Under the pieces are notes generated by a model. It worked only from the letters and a program-made list of their open reading frames with translations. It ran no database searches and was not told where the DNA came from. The translations under genes and the position numbers were made by a program. Positions 9,071 to 17,051 of a stretch of 50,246 nucleotides of DNA are shown piece by piece. The DNA comes from Rubrobacter sp. GTDB taxonomy: Bacteria > Actinomycetota > Rubrobacteria > Rubrobacterales > Rubrobacteraceae. Position 1 is the stretch's first letter; the number at the start of each line of letters is the position of its first letter. The stretch spans positions 1 through 50,246 of the forward strand of contig JACDAR010000157.1 in NCBI GenBank assembly GCA_013695335.1. Reading direction: 5' to 3'.

Positions 9071-11128
9071 TTACGCCTCCAGTTTCTCCAGAGAAATGCG
9101 GTTCTGCTTGTCTATCTCCAGGACGCGCACCTTGATGGTATCGCCCTCGGTCACCACGTCCTCGACCCGCTCGACGCGCTGCTTACCAGGGGCAAGCCGG
9201 GAGATGTGGACGAGCCCGTCGCGGCCCGGCGTAAGCTCGACGAAAGCGCCGAAGTTGGTGGTCTTCACGACCTTGCCTGTGTAGATCTCACCGGCCTCAA
9301 CGTCTTTCATCATGGCGTTGATGGCGCCTGCGGCGTCCTTGGATACCATGCCCTCGCCGGCGACGAACACCGTACCGTCGTCCTCGACGGAAATGTTCAC
9401 GCCGAACTGCTCCTGGAGGGCGTTGATGGTCTTGCCGCCTGGGCCTATGAGCATCCCGATCTTGTCCTTCGGGATCTTCAGCACCTCGACCCTCGGGGCG
9501 TAATCCGACACCTCCGGGCGCGGCTCCGCTATCGCCTCGCGCATGATGTCCAGTATCTCGAGGCGACCATTCTTCGCCTGCCCGAGCGCCTCTTTCAGAA
9601 GCTCGGCTGAGACGCCCGTGATCTTCATGTCCATCTGCAGCGCCGTGATGCCGTCACGCGTTCCCGCGACCTTGAAGTCCATGTCGCCCATGTGGTCTTC
9701 GAGGCCCTGGATGTCTGTGAGGACTACGTAGTCGTCGCCCTCCTTGACCAGGCCCATCGCCACACCAGCGACCGGGGCTTTGATCGGCACACCGCCATCC
9801 ATCAGAGACAGCGTCGAGCCGCAGACGCTCGCCATCGAGGAAGAGCCGTTGGATTCCAGAACCTCGGAGATGATCCTTAGCGCGTACGGGAAAGTATCCT
9901 CGTCAGGTATGACAGGCACCAGCGCGCGCTCGGCGAGTGCGCCGTGCCCGATCTCACGCCGCCTGGGGGTCCCGAGACGGCCAGTCTCACCCGTGGAGTA
10001 CGGCGGGAAGTTGTAGTGGTGCATGTAGCGCTTGCCGGTCTGCGGCTCGAGGGTGTCGAGCCTCTGGGCGAGCCCGAGATCGGCCAGCGCCAGCGAGCTG
10101 AGAACCTGCGTCTCACCGCGCGTAAACAGCCCGGTTCCATGAACGCGGGGCAATACGCCAGCCTCGGCGGAAGTCGGACGGATCTCATCCATCGCCCGCA
10201 GGTCGGTGCGCTTGCGGTCCTCGATGTACAGCTTGCGGAAGGCTTCCTTCTCGAGCGTGTACAGGGCGGCGGATATCTGGGCAGCGTCCTCTTCTTCGCG
10301 GCCCTCGATCAACTCGTCGCGCAGCCCACCAAGGGCGTCGCGGCGGGCACGCCGATCCGTCTGAACGATATCTTCCTTGATGCGGTCGAGATACTGGCCC
10401 CGCAAATCCGCCAGGAAAGGATTCTCTTCGGGTGTCTCGAACTCTTGTTTGGGTTGGCCGTGTTCCGCAGCCCATCCCTCGATGGCCTCAGCCTGCGCCC
10501 GAATGTTCTCCTGGGCCAGTTGCAGCGCCTCGACCATGACATCCTCGGGGACCTCGTTCGCCCCGGCCTCGACCATTGTGATTGCCTCTTTGGTGCCGGC
10601 GACGACCAGATCCAGGTCGCTCTCCGCGATCTGGTCGTAGGTCGGGTTGAGGATGAACCCGCCATCAAGGTTCCTGCCGACGCGAACGGCCCCGATGGGC
10701 GCCGCGACCGGGATATCCGAAAGCGCGAGAGCCGCCGAACCGCCGACCATGCTCACGGTGTCATAAGGGGTGTCCTGATCCGCAGCCAGGACGGTTCCGA
10801 CTACCTGTATCTCGTAGTGATAGTTCTTCGGGAACAGGGGCCGTAGTGGCCGGTCGGTCAGGCGGGAGGTCAGGATCGCCTTCTCAGAAGGCCGTCCCTC
10901 GCGCTTGATGAAGCCGCCGGGGATCTTGCCCGCCGCGGACATTCTCTCTTCGATGTCCACGCTCAGGGGCAGGAAAGTGGCGCCCGGCCTCGGGGCGCTG
11001 CTGCGGGTGGATGTGGACAGCATCACGGTGTCGCCGAGTTGGGCTGTCACCGAACCGCCGGCCTGACGGGCCAGCTTCCCGGTTTCGAGCACGATGGATC
11101 GCTCGCCGACGGGGATCTCTAAACGCAT
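9071..11128 (-). CDS. pnp: Polyribonucleotide nucleotidyltransferase (PNPase)
   Basis: Phosphorolytic 3'-5' exoribonuclease. The 685 residues contain two RNase PH-like cores joined by a helical domain. The active site of the second core lies near 470-510 (DIQGLEDHMGDMDFKVAGT). It is followed by a KH domain (about 555-610, with IGMLIGPGGKTINALQEQ) and an S1 domain (about 618-685). Start ATG with a strong GAGGAG upstream. It lies directly after rpsO, the widely conserved rpsO-pnp pair. A hairpin that includes the rpsO stop codon lies in the 48-bp gap and may control or process the pnp message. Confidence 0.97.
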   Translation of the reverse strand: MRLEIPVGERSIVLETGKLARQAGGSVTAQLGDTVMLSTSTRSSAPRPGATFLPLSVDIEERMSAAGKIPGGFIKREGRPSEKAILTSRLTDRPLRPLFPKNYHYEIQVVGTVLAADQDTPYDTVSMVGGSAALALSDIPVAAPIGAVRVGRNLDGGFILNPTYDQIAESDLDLVVAGTKEAITMVEAGANEVPEDVMVEALQLAQENIRAQAEAIEGWAAEHGQPKQEFETPEENPFLADLRGQYLDRIKEDIVQTDRRARRDALGGLRDELIEGREEEDAAQISAALYTLEKEAFRKLYIEDRKRTDLRAMDEIRPTSAEAGVLPRVHGTGLFTRGETQVLSSLALADLGLAQRLDTLEPQTGKRYMHHYNFPPYSTGETGRLGTPRRREIGHGALAERALVPVIPDEDTFPYALRIISEVLESNGSSSMASVCGSTLSLMDGGVPIKAPVAGVAMGLVKEGDDYVVLTDIQGLEDHMGDMDFKVAGTRDGITALQMDMKITGVSAELLKEALGQAKNGRLEILDIMREAIAEPRPEVSDYAPRVEVLKIPKDKIGMLIGPGGKTINALQEQFGVNISVEDDGTVFVAGEGMVSKDAAGAINAMMKDVEAGEIYTGKVVKTTNFGAFVELTPGRDGLVHISRLAPGKQRVERVEDVVTEGDTIKVRVLEIDKQNRISLEKLEA

Positions 11129-11158
11129 ATTATCTTTCTCCTCTTGCTGTGAATTAGC

Positions 11159-11183
11159 CCGGTAAGAATCTGTCCGTTACCGG
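11159..11183 (-). promoter_or_regulatory. Hairpin between rpsO and pnp
   Basis: A perfect 7-bp stem (CCGGTAA with TTACCGG) and an 11-base loop overlap the rpsO stop codon. No T-tract follows, so it is not an intrinsic terminator. In Escherichia coli a hairpin in the same place is cut by RNase III and is the basis of PNPase autocontrol. A similar processing or stabilising role here is inference from position. Confidence 0.4.
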
Positions 11184-11443
11184 CGCAGACCGAGCTTCCC
11201 AATGAGCGCACGATAGCGCTCGATGTCCTTCTTCTGCAGGTATTTCAGGAGACGGCGGCGCTTGCCCACCATCTGCAACAACCCTCGACGCGAATGAAAA
11301 TCGTGCTTGTGGGTCCGCACGTGATCCGTGAGGTGGTTGATGCGTCGCGTCAATATAGCGACCTGCACCTCGGGAGAGCCTGTATCGCCCTCGTGCGTCC
11401 TGTGCTCTTGAATGATCTCTTCTTTATTCTCCACTACCGCCAA
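11177..11443 (-). CDS. rpsO: 30S ribosomal protein S15
   Basis: Small-subunit protein that binds 16S rRNA in the central domain. All 88 residues match the family: the GDTGSPEVQVAILTRRI segment near 19-35, HKHDFHSRRGLLQMVGKRRRLL near 45-66, and the usual C-terminal ...LIGKLGLRR. The start is a TTG preceded by GAGGAGAG. A small inverted repeat sits just upstream of the ribosome-binding site. The gene is followed by pnp. Confidence 0.97.
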   Translation of the reverse strand: MAVVENKEEIIQEHRTHEGDTGSPEVQVAILTRRINHLTDHVRTHKHDFHSRRGLLQMVGKRRRLLKYLQKKDIERYRALIGKLGLRR

Positions 11444-11460
11444 CTTCTTCTTCTCTCCTC

Positions 11461-11475
11461 TTGATCCGTGATCAA
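11461..11475. promoter_or_regulatory. Inverted repeat next to rpsO ribosome-binding site
   Basis: The 15-bp sequence TTGATC-N3-GATCAA is a perfect inverted repeat abutting the GAGGAG of rpsO. In the transcript it could form a 6-bp hairpin beside the ribosome-binding site. S15 often regulates its own translation, but nothing in the sequence proves that here. Confidence 0.3.
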
Positions 11476-11510
11476 TCTCATCTCGTCAAGGTCATATGCT
11501 ACCACATGCA

Positions 11511-12404
11511 TCAAATAGTATGATCTGTGATCTTGCGCGCCTCTTCCACGTCCCTGGCTATCTGCTCTCGTAGTTCCTCTACTCCCGAGAACCGCTTCTC
11601 TTCACGTATCCGCCTCACGAAGCTCACGTCCGCAGTCTTTCCGTAGAGATCCCCCTCGAAATCCAACAGGTGCGCTTCGACCCGGCTCTCGGCCCTGTCG
11701 AATGTCGGCGCGACCCCAATGTTGGTGCAGGCCGCATATTCCTTTCCGTCGATCCTGACGAAACCGGCGTAGACGCCACGCGCGGGAACGATCACGGTCG
11801 GATCGGGGAGCACGTTCGCCGTCGGGAAGCCTATCGTCCGCCCCCGCCGGTCTCCTTCGATGACCTCGCCCCGCAGCACGTACGGCCTCCCGAGCAAACG
11901 CGATGCCTCGCCAACATCGCCAGCGGCGATCAAAGCCCGGATCCGGGTCGAGGTGATCTCAGCCCCGCTAGTGTTCTGGAGCGAGACCGCGAACGCATCC
12001 CCCCAAGCCTCCCGCATGAGACGCTTGAGATCCCCGAAATCTCCCGACGCCCGATGTCCGAACCGGAAATTTTCGCCAACGACGACGATTCTCGCTCCGA
12101 TCTCCCCAACCAACACATCTCGCACGAATTCTTCCGGGGTCTTTTTCGAGAGCGCCCTGTCGAAGTGGATGGCATAAACCTCGCCCACACCCTGCCGAAC
12201 CAACTCTTCACGACGGAGATCCAGGCTAGTCAACAACTTCGGCTCGTCGCCAGGCCACAAGACAGCCCGAGGGTGCGGATCAAACGTTGCGGCTACCAAT
12301 TCCACCCCACGCTCCCTTGCGACTTCCAACCCTCTCCGCAACACTGCCCGGTGCCCGAGATGGACACCATCGAAGTTGCCGAGCACGGCCACTACTCCCC
12401 GCAC
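11511..12404 (-). CDS. ribF: Bifunctional riboflavin kinase/FAD synthetase
   Basis: Makes FMN from riboflavin and then FAD. The N-terminal adenylyltransferase domain carries GNFDGVHLGHRAVL near residues 8-22 and the FDPHP motif near 42. The C-terminal riboflavin kinase domain has RGEVIEGDRRGRTIGFPTANV near 172-192 and the usual ...GVYAGFVRIDG. The 297-residue length is normal. The GTG start overlaps the 3' end of truB by 13 bp, the truB-ribF coupling seen across bacteria. No FMN riboswitch is visible, which fits its place inside the translation operon. Confidence 0.95.
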   Translation of the reverse strand: MRGVVAVLGNFDGVHLGHRAVLRRGLEVARERGVELVAATFDPHPRAVLWPGDEPKLLTSLDLRREELVRQGVGEVYAIHFDRALSKKTPEEFVRDVLVGEIGARIVVVGENFRFGHRASGDFGDLKRLMREAWGDAFAVSLQNTSGAEITSTRIRALIAAGDVGEASRLLGRPYVLRGEVIEGDRRGRTIGFPTANVLPDPTVIVPARGVYAGFVRIDGKEYAACTNIGVAPTFDRAESRVEAHLLDFEGDLYGKTADVSFVRRIREEKRFSGVEELREQIARDVEEARKITDHTI

Positions 12405-13240
12405 AGAACCACCTCGGGCCGCGCCTCATTCCCTGAATCGCGGTACACGGCAAGAAGCTCATCTCCGCCCATAATCCGGTACGGACCTTCTATCCCAGCC
12501 GCCTCCAGCGAACGTCCGCTGCGTACCATCTTCTCGGTTCGCCCCCCCACGCCCAAAATCAGAAGATGTCCAACCACAGCGTTTGTTTGTATTATGTGGT
12601 TATAGACACTATCTTCCGTGAGATGGTCGAGGGTTGTGGCATGTTGGAGGTTCAGATCTCCGATGCTCGTGCGGCGGAGGGCCGTGAGGTGGGCGCCGGT
12701 TCCGAGCGAGTCGGCGAGGTCCGCGATGAGGGAGCGGACGTACGTTCCGCTGCTGCATGAGATCTCGAACGTGGCAGTCTGAGAGGCAATGTCCAGGTTG
12801 GTGAGCGAGAAGGAGTGGATGGTTACCGGGCGGCTCTCGCGCTCGACTGTCTCACCCCGGCGGTGCGCTTTATATAGTCGTTCTCCTCCAACCTTCACTG
12901 CGGAGGCCATCGGTGGTATCTGCGTGATGTCGCCGGTGAATTGTTGCATCGCTGACCGCAGATCATCTTCGTCAGGCATCGGAGCATCGAGGGTCAGGAT
13001 CTCACCTTCTGCGTCCAGGGTATCGGAGATTGCCCCGAATCGCGCTGTGGCAACGTATGACTTGTCCAGGTCCGTGACGTAACGGGAGAGGCGAGTGGCA
13101 CGACCGATCACTAGCACAAGCAGGCCGGTCGCCAGGGGATCTAGAGTTCCCGTGTGGCCGATCTTGGTTTTCCTGGGAAGCAGACGCTTCACCACGGCGA
13201 CAGCGCCCGCGCTGGTGATGCCTGGCGGCTTGTCCAGCAA
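12392..13240 (-). CDS. truB: tRNA pseudouridine-55 synthase TruB
   Basis: Makes pseudouridine 55 in the T loop of tRNAs. The core motif GHTGTLDPLATGLLVL (catalytic Asp) and the C-terminal region are intact. The first standard start codon is a TTG at 13240, giving MLDKPPGITS and 282 residues. The conserved TruB N-terminus (GxLLLDKPxG) continues upstream in frame as SGAI, with no stop, up to an ATA at 13270. That ATA overlaps the TAG of nrnA and follows the purine-rich GGGGGCGGA. The true start may therefore be non-standard. The gene lies between nrnA and ribF, as in many Gram-positive operons. Confidence 0.93.
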   Translation of the reverse strand: MLDKPPGITSAGAVAVVKRLLPRKTKIGHTGTLDPLATGLLVLVIGRATRLSRYVTDLDKSYVATARFGAISDTLDAEGEILTLDAPMPDEDDLRSAMQQFTGDITQIPPMASAVKVGGERLYKAHRRGETVERESRPVTIHSFSLTNLDIASQTATFEISCSSGTYVRSLIADLADSLGTGAHLTALRRTSIGDLNLQHATTLDHLTEDSVYNHIIQTNAVVGHLLILGVGGRTEKMVRSGRSLEAAGIEGPYRIMGGDELLAVYRDSGNEARPEVVLCGE

Positions 13241-13266
13241 GATGGCGCCGGATGGGGCGCTTGGGG

Positions 13267-14232
13267 CTATCGTCCGCCCCCGAGATCCACTACGCCTTCG
13301 AGGTTCTCTAGCAATTCCTCTTTGGCCTCCTGTGGCCTCATGCCTTTTCGGGTGTATCCGGCTGCCAGCCTGTGTCCCCCACCCCCGAAGCGGCGGGCGA
13401 CCTCGCCAACGTCCACGGTCTCGGAGCGAAGGGAACCCTTGGTGCCACCTGGAACCTCACGCAGGTGGGCAACAACGTCAACGCCCTCGACCGTGCGGAG
13501 CTGGTCGATGGCCTCTTTGGAGTCGATCTCACCGGCGCCGGTACGCTCGTAGTCCGCGTTGTCCACGGTAGCCACGAGTGCCTCGCCAAATTTTTCTGCG
13601 CTGGCGAGCACGGACCCGACAACCTTGAGCTGCTCGATGGAACCCCTGCGGTTGATCTTCTCGTTCACCTCTGCCGGAACCACGCCAGCCCGCAGAAGGT
13701 CAGCGACAAGTTCGTGGGCGACGGGCGAGATGTTTCTGAACGTGAAGCCGCCAGTATCAGTCCTGACGCCGACGTAGATGGCATCGGCGGCGTCGCGATC
13801 AATCGGCACGTCGAGTTCCCGGTAAAGCCCAGCGACGAGTTCAGCCGTGGCTGAAGCCTTCGGGTTGACCAGGTTGTATTCGGCGTAGTACGGGTTGTCT
13901 TCGTGATGGTCGAGGTTCAGGCGCGCCCCGGCGTCTGGGATGGGAACGCCTGTTCGGTCGGGCCGCGAAGTATCCACGACTAGCAGGTCGTGATCCGGAG
14001 GCATCTCGGTCAATGGCTCATCCGGCAACAGCCACCTCAAATATCCCTGAACCTCCTCAGCGTGGCAGAACACCGCCTCTGCGCCGAGATGCCGCATCAA
14101 ACGCACCAGCGCGGCCGAGGTTCCGATGGCGTCACCATCAGCCCCAACGTGGGTTGTGACGGCTACGCGGTCAAGGGTCCGCAGGAAGTCTGCGATCTCC
14201 CTGATTGTATTATTCGTCGTGCGGGACGTCAT
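13267..14232 (-). CDS. nrnA: DHH-family nanoRNase / pAp phosphatase
   Basis: Probable NrnA-type enzyme that degrades oligoribonucleotides of 2-5 bases and 3'-phosphoadenosine 5'-phosphate. It has the DHH phosphoesterase motifs: HVGADGDAIGT (28-38), VVDTSRPDRTG (85-95) and DHH (108-110). The DHHA1 motif GGGGHRLAAGY lies near 298-308. The 321-residue length fits. It overlaps rbfA upstream by 23 bp and is followed by truB, the conserved rbfA-nrnA-truB order of Gram-positive bacteria. RNase II and oligoribonuclease are not in view. Confidence 0.92.
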   Translation of the reverse strand: MTSRTTNNTIREIADFLRTLDRVAVTTHVGADGDAIGTSAALVRLMRHLGAEAVFCHAEEVQGYLRWLLPDEPLTEMPPDHDLLVVDTSRPDRTGVPIPDAGARLNLDHHEDNPYYAEYNLVNPKASATAELVAGLYRELDVPIDRDAADAIYVGVRTDTGGFTFRNISPVAHELVADLLRAGVVPAEVNEKINRRGSIEQLKVVGSVLASAEKFGEALVATVDNADYERTGAGEIDSKEAIDQLRTVEGVDVVAHLREVPGGTKGSLRSETVDVGEVARRFGGGGHRLAAGYTRKGMRPQEAKEELLENLEGVVDLGGGR

Positions 14233-14566
14233 GTGCCTTTACCTCCCTCAAGGCGGCGTCTATTCTGCTTGCCCTTTCCACGACGGGATCAGGCTCAAAC
14301 CGCAGCCGGGGCGTGCGCCGGAGCCGCGTTTGCGCCCCGACGGAGCCCTGTATGCGTCCGGCTGCGCTCTGCAACCCCTCCCTCGCCTCTTCCTCGTTCT
14401 CCCCTTCGAGTACGCTGTAGAAGACGGTTGCCTGCGCGATGTTAGGGCTCACGCGCACGCCCGTCACGGTGACGAGGCCGTTGATGCGCGGGTCGGCGAG
14501 CGCTGCCACCTCCTCGCCCACGATCTCCTTTAGCTGCGATTCTATCTTGCGGGTACGTTCGCTCAC
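14210..14566 (-). CDS. rbfA: Ribosome-binding factor A
   Basis: Small KH-like protein that helps mature the 30S subunit and 16S rRNA 5' end. The sequence has the RbfA features RKIESQLKEIVGEEVAALADPRI, LVTVTGVRVSPNIAQATVFYSVL and the basic LRRTPRLRFEPDP end, followed by RIDAALREV. Length is 118 residues. GTG start preceded by AAGGA. It sits between the ylxP and nrnA genes in the infB operon, its usual place. Confidence 0.94.
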   Translation of the reverse strand: MSERTRKIESQLKEIVGEEVAALADPRINGLVTVTGVRVSPNIAQATVFYSVLEGENEEEAREGLQSAAGRIQGSVGAQTRLRRTPRLRFEPDPVVERASRIDAALREVKAHDVPHDE

Positions 14567-14579
14567 GGCGATGTCCTTA

Positions 14580-14861
14580 TCAGAGTTTTACGAAATCTTC
14601 GCGCCAGTCGGCGACCATAAGCTCGTCGTAGTTCAACAGAAAGCGCCTCACCTCTTCGCGCTTCTCTTCGGCCGCGCCCCTGGAGACGGCGGCGACCGCT
14701 ATCTCCAGGGTTGCCCTCTGCCAGAAATCCTGGTTGTCCGATTCGACCACCGAAACGTTCTTCTTCCGCAGCCTGTCGCGGACGGAGCGGATCGTCTGGC
14801 GCTTATCCTTGAGGCTGGAGGAGTATGGCAGGTCCAACTCCAGCCTGGCCGCGTACAACAA
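14580..14861 (-). CDS. ylxP: DUF503/YlxP family protein
   Basis: Small protein found in the infB-rbfA operon of many Gram-positive bacteria and implicated in 30S ribosome assembly. The 93 residues show the family pattern: LELDLPYSSSLKDKRQTIRS near 7-26, VSVVESDNQDFWQRATLEIAV near 36-56, and a final helix. The best start is a TTG shortly after the infB stop. An upstream purine stretch is weak, so coupling to infB is likely. The family assignment is firm; the biochemical role is known only in outline. Confidence 0.85.
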   Translation of the reverse strand: MLYAARLELDLPYSSSLKDKRQTIRSVRDRLRKKNVSVVESDNQDFWQRATLEIAVAAVSRGAAEEKREEVRRFLLNYDELMVADWREDFVKL

Positions 14862-14873
14862 TGGTTTCCCGGT

Positions 14874-17051
14874 TTACCTCGGAATCTCGACGATCTCGAA
14901 GAACTCGAGCACGTCGCCTTCCTTGACGTCGTTGAAGTTCTCGACGCCGACGCCGCACTCGAAGCCCTGACGCACGGAACGCGCATCGTCCTTGAAGCGT
15001 CTCAGTGAGGCTATGTTGCCATCGTAGACGACGGTTCCGTCGCGCACCACGCGAACGCGGTCGTTGCGTGAGATCTCACCGCTCGTCACGTAACAACCGG
15101 CGACGGTCCCTGCATTGGGGACACGGAAGATCTGACGTACTTCCGCGGTGCCGGTCTCACGCTCTTGCTCCTCTGGGGCGAGCATGCCGCGCATGGCGGC
15201 TTCGATCTCTTCGAGCGCCTTGTAGATCACGTCGTATGTACGGATCTCGACGCCCTCACGCTCCGCGACCTGCTTGGCGGTGCTGGTCGGCCTGACGTTG
15301 AAGCCGAGCAGGATGCCATCGGATGCCGAAGCGAGCATCACGTCGGAGTCTGTCAGCGCCCCGACGCCAGAACGGACGATGTTCACCCGCACTTCGTCGT
15401 TGGTGAGCTTGGCGAGCGCCTCCTTGAGGGCCTCGACGGAGCCTGCAACGTCAGCCTTGACTACGAGGTTGAGGTCCTGGCTCCCGCCCTCGCCGAGCAA
15501 CTCCTCAAGCGTCCGGCGGCTCCCGCCCTGCGCGAGTTCCTGCCGCTGCAGCGCCGACGCCGCATGCTGCGCCCTGTCACGGGCGATACGCTCACGCTCG
15601 ACTACCTCGAAACGAGTACCGGCTTCCGGCACTTCGGAGAGGCCGAGCACCTCGACCGGCTCCCCTGGCGTGGCGTCCTGTACGCGCTGTCCCGTGTAGT
15701 CCAGCATCGCCCGCACCCGTCCGTATGCTGTGCCCGCAAGCAGCGTGTCACCTTTGTGGAGGGTGCCGCGGCTCAGGAGGAGCGTTGCGACGGGACCGCG
15801 GCCAGGGTCACGCTCGCCCTCGATCACGTATCCGCTCGCAGGGGCGTTTGGGTTGGCCTTGAGATCTTCGAGTTCCGCAACGACCAGCAGATTCTCCAGG
15901 AGATCCTCGATCCCCTCACCCGTCTTGGCTGACACGCGAACCGTCACCGTCTCGCCGCCGTATTCCTCGGGCTGCAATCCGCGCTCGGAGAGCTCGCCGA
16001 AGACCTTGTCCGGGTTCGCGTTGGGAACGTCGATCTTGTTCAACGCAACAACGATCGGGACCTCGGCGGCCTTGGCGTGCTCGATAGCCTCCTCCGTCTG
16101 CGGCATCACACCGTCATCGGCGGCGATCACGAGCACGACCACGTCCGTCACCCGCGCCCCACGCGCCCGCATCTCGGTGAATGCCTCGTGGCCCGGCGTA
16201 TCGACGAAGGTGACCTTGCGGCCATCCTCCACCTCGACCTGATAAGCGCCGATGTGCTGGGTGATGCCCCCTGCTTCACCGGACTGCACGTTGGCCCGCC
16301 TGATGCGGTCGAGCAGCGAAGTTTTGCCGTGGTCAACGTGCCCCATCACCGTCACCACCGGCGGCTTCTCGACCAGATCTTCAGGCGAATCTTCAGGGAG
16401 GACTTCCTCTGGCGCTGGCTCTTCGATGGCGGCAACTTCGACCTCGACGCCCATCTCCTCGGCGATAAGTTCTATCTCCTCGATGGACAGCGTCTGGGTC
16501 TGGGTTCGCATCTCACCCAGGTTGAACAGGATCTGCACGATCCTGGCCGGCGGCACGCCGAGGGACTCCGCGAGATCCTGGAGCGCCGCGCCGGGCTCGA
16601 CCCGCACGGCTGTCTTCACTTCCTTCTCCTCTGCCTCCGCCTGAACCTGGCTCTCCTGCCTTGGCGCGGCGGGAGCGGCAGTCGGACGTGGGGCGCGATT
16701 GGTAGCGCCCGCGTCTATGACAACCCTGCGGCGCTTGCGATCCTTCTTTCGCGGCTGCCGACCCTTGTCAGTCGGCGCAGAAACGGGCTCCTCAGCCGGG
16801 GCCTCCTGGATAGTGGCCGCGTGCCCGGACTGCTCGGCTTCCTTCCGAGCTTCCTGGGCCTCTGCCTCCTGCGCCTCGGTGCGGCCGTTCGGCGTGGCTT
16901 TGGCGCCGTTGCCGAAGACGCGCTGGTACACATCTTCATCCACAGTCGAGGAGTGACTCTTCACATCGACCCCGGCGTCCTTGAAGCGTTCAATGACTTC
17001 CCTGCTCTCCAGCGACTGCTCTCGGGCAATCTCGTATACGCGCTTACTCAT
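14874..17051 (-). CDS. infB: Translation initiation factor IF-2
   Basis: GTPase that places initiator tRNA on the 30S subunit and promotes subunit joining. It starts with an IF2_N helical module (MSKRVYEIAREQSLESREVIERF), followed by a low-complexity E/A/P-rich linker and a second N module (about 150-200). The G domain has G1 GHVDHGKTS near 236-244, then FVDTPGHEAF and NKIDV. Domains II, III and C2 follow to residue 725. The N-terminal extension is short compared with streptomycetes. The ATG overlaps the nusA stop by 8 bp, so translation is probably coupled. Confidence 0.97.
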   Translation of the reverse strand: MSKRVYEIAREQSLESREVIERFKDAGVDVKSHSSTVDEDVYQRVFGNGAKATPNGRTEAQEAEAQEARKEAEQSGHAATIQEAPAEEPVSAPTDKGRQPRKKDRKRRRVVIDAGATNRAPRPTAAPAAPRQESQVQAEAEEKEVKTAVRVEPGAALQDLAESLGVPPARIVQILFNLGEMRTQTQTLSIEEIELIAEEMGVEVEVAAIEEPAPEEVLPEDSPEDLVEKPPVVTVMGHVDHGKTSLLDRIRRANVQSGEAGGITQHIGAYQVEVEDGRKVTFVDTPGHEAFTEMRARGARVTDVVVLVIAADDGVMPQTEEAIEHAKAAEVPIVVALNKIDVPNANPDKVFGELSERGLQPEEYGGETVTVRVSAKTGEGIEDLLENLLVVAELEDLKANPNAPASGYVIEGERDPGRGPVATLLLSRGTLHKGDTLLAGTAYGRVRAMLDYTGQRVQDATPGEPVEVLGLSEVPEAGTRFEVVERERIARDRAQHAASALQRQELAQGGSRRTLEELLGEGGSQDLNLVVKADVAGSVEALKEALAKLTNDEVRVNIVRSGVGALTDSDVMLASASDGILLGFNVRPTSTAKQVAEREGVEIRTYDVIYKALEEIEAAMRGMLAPEEQERETGTAEVRQIFRVPNAGTVAGCYVTSGEISRNDRVRVVRDGTVVYDGNIASLRRFKDDARSVRQGFECGVGVENFNDVKEGDVLEFFEIVEIPR

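Noticed and set aside
11511..12404. FMN riboswitch for ribF
   Set aside because: ribF overlaps truB and has no leader of its own.
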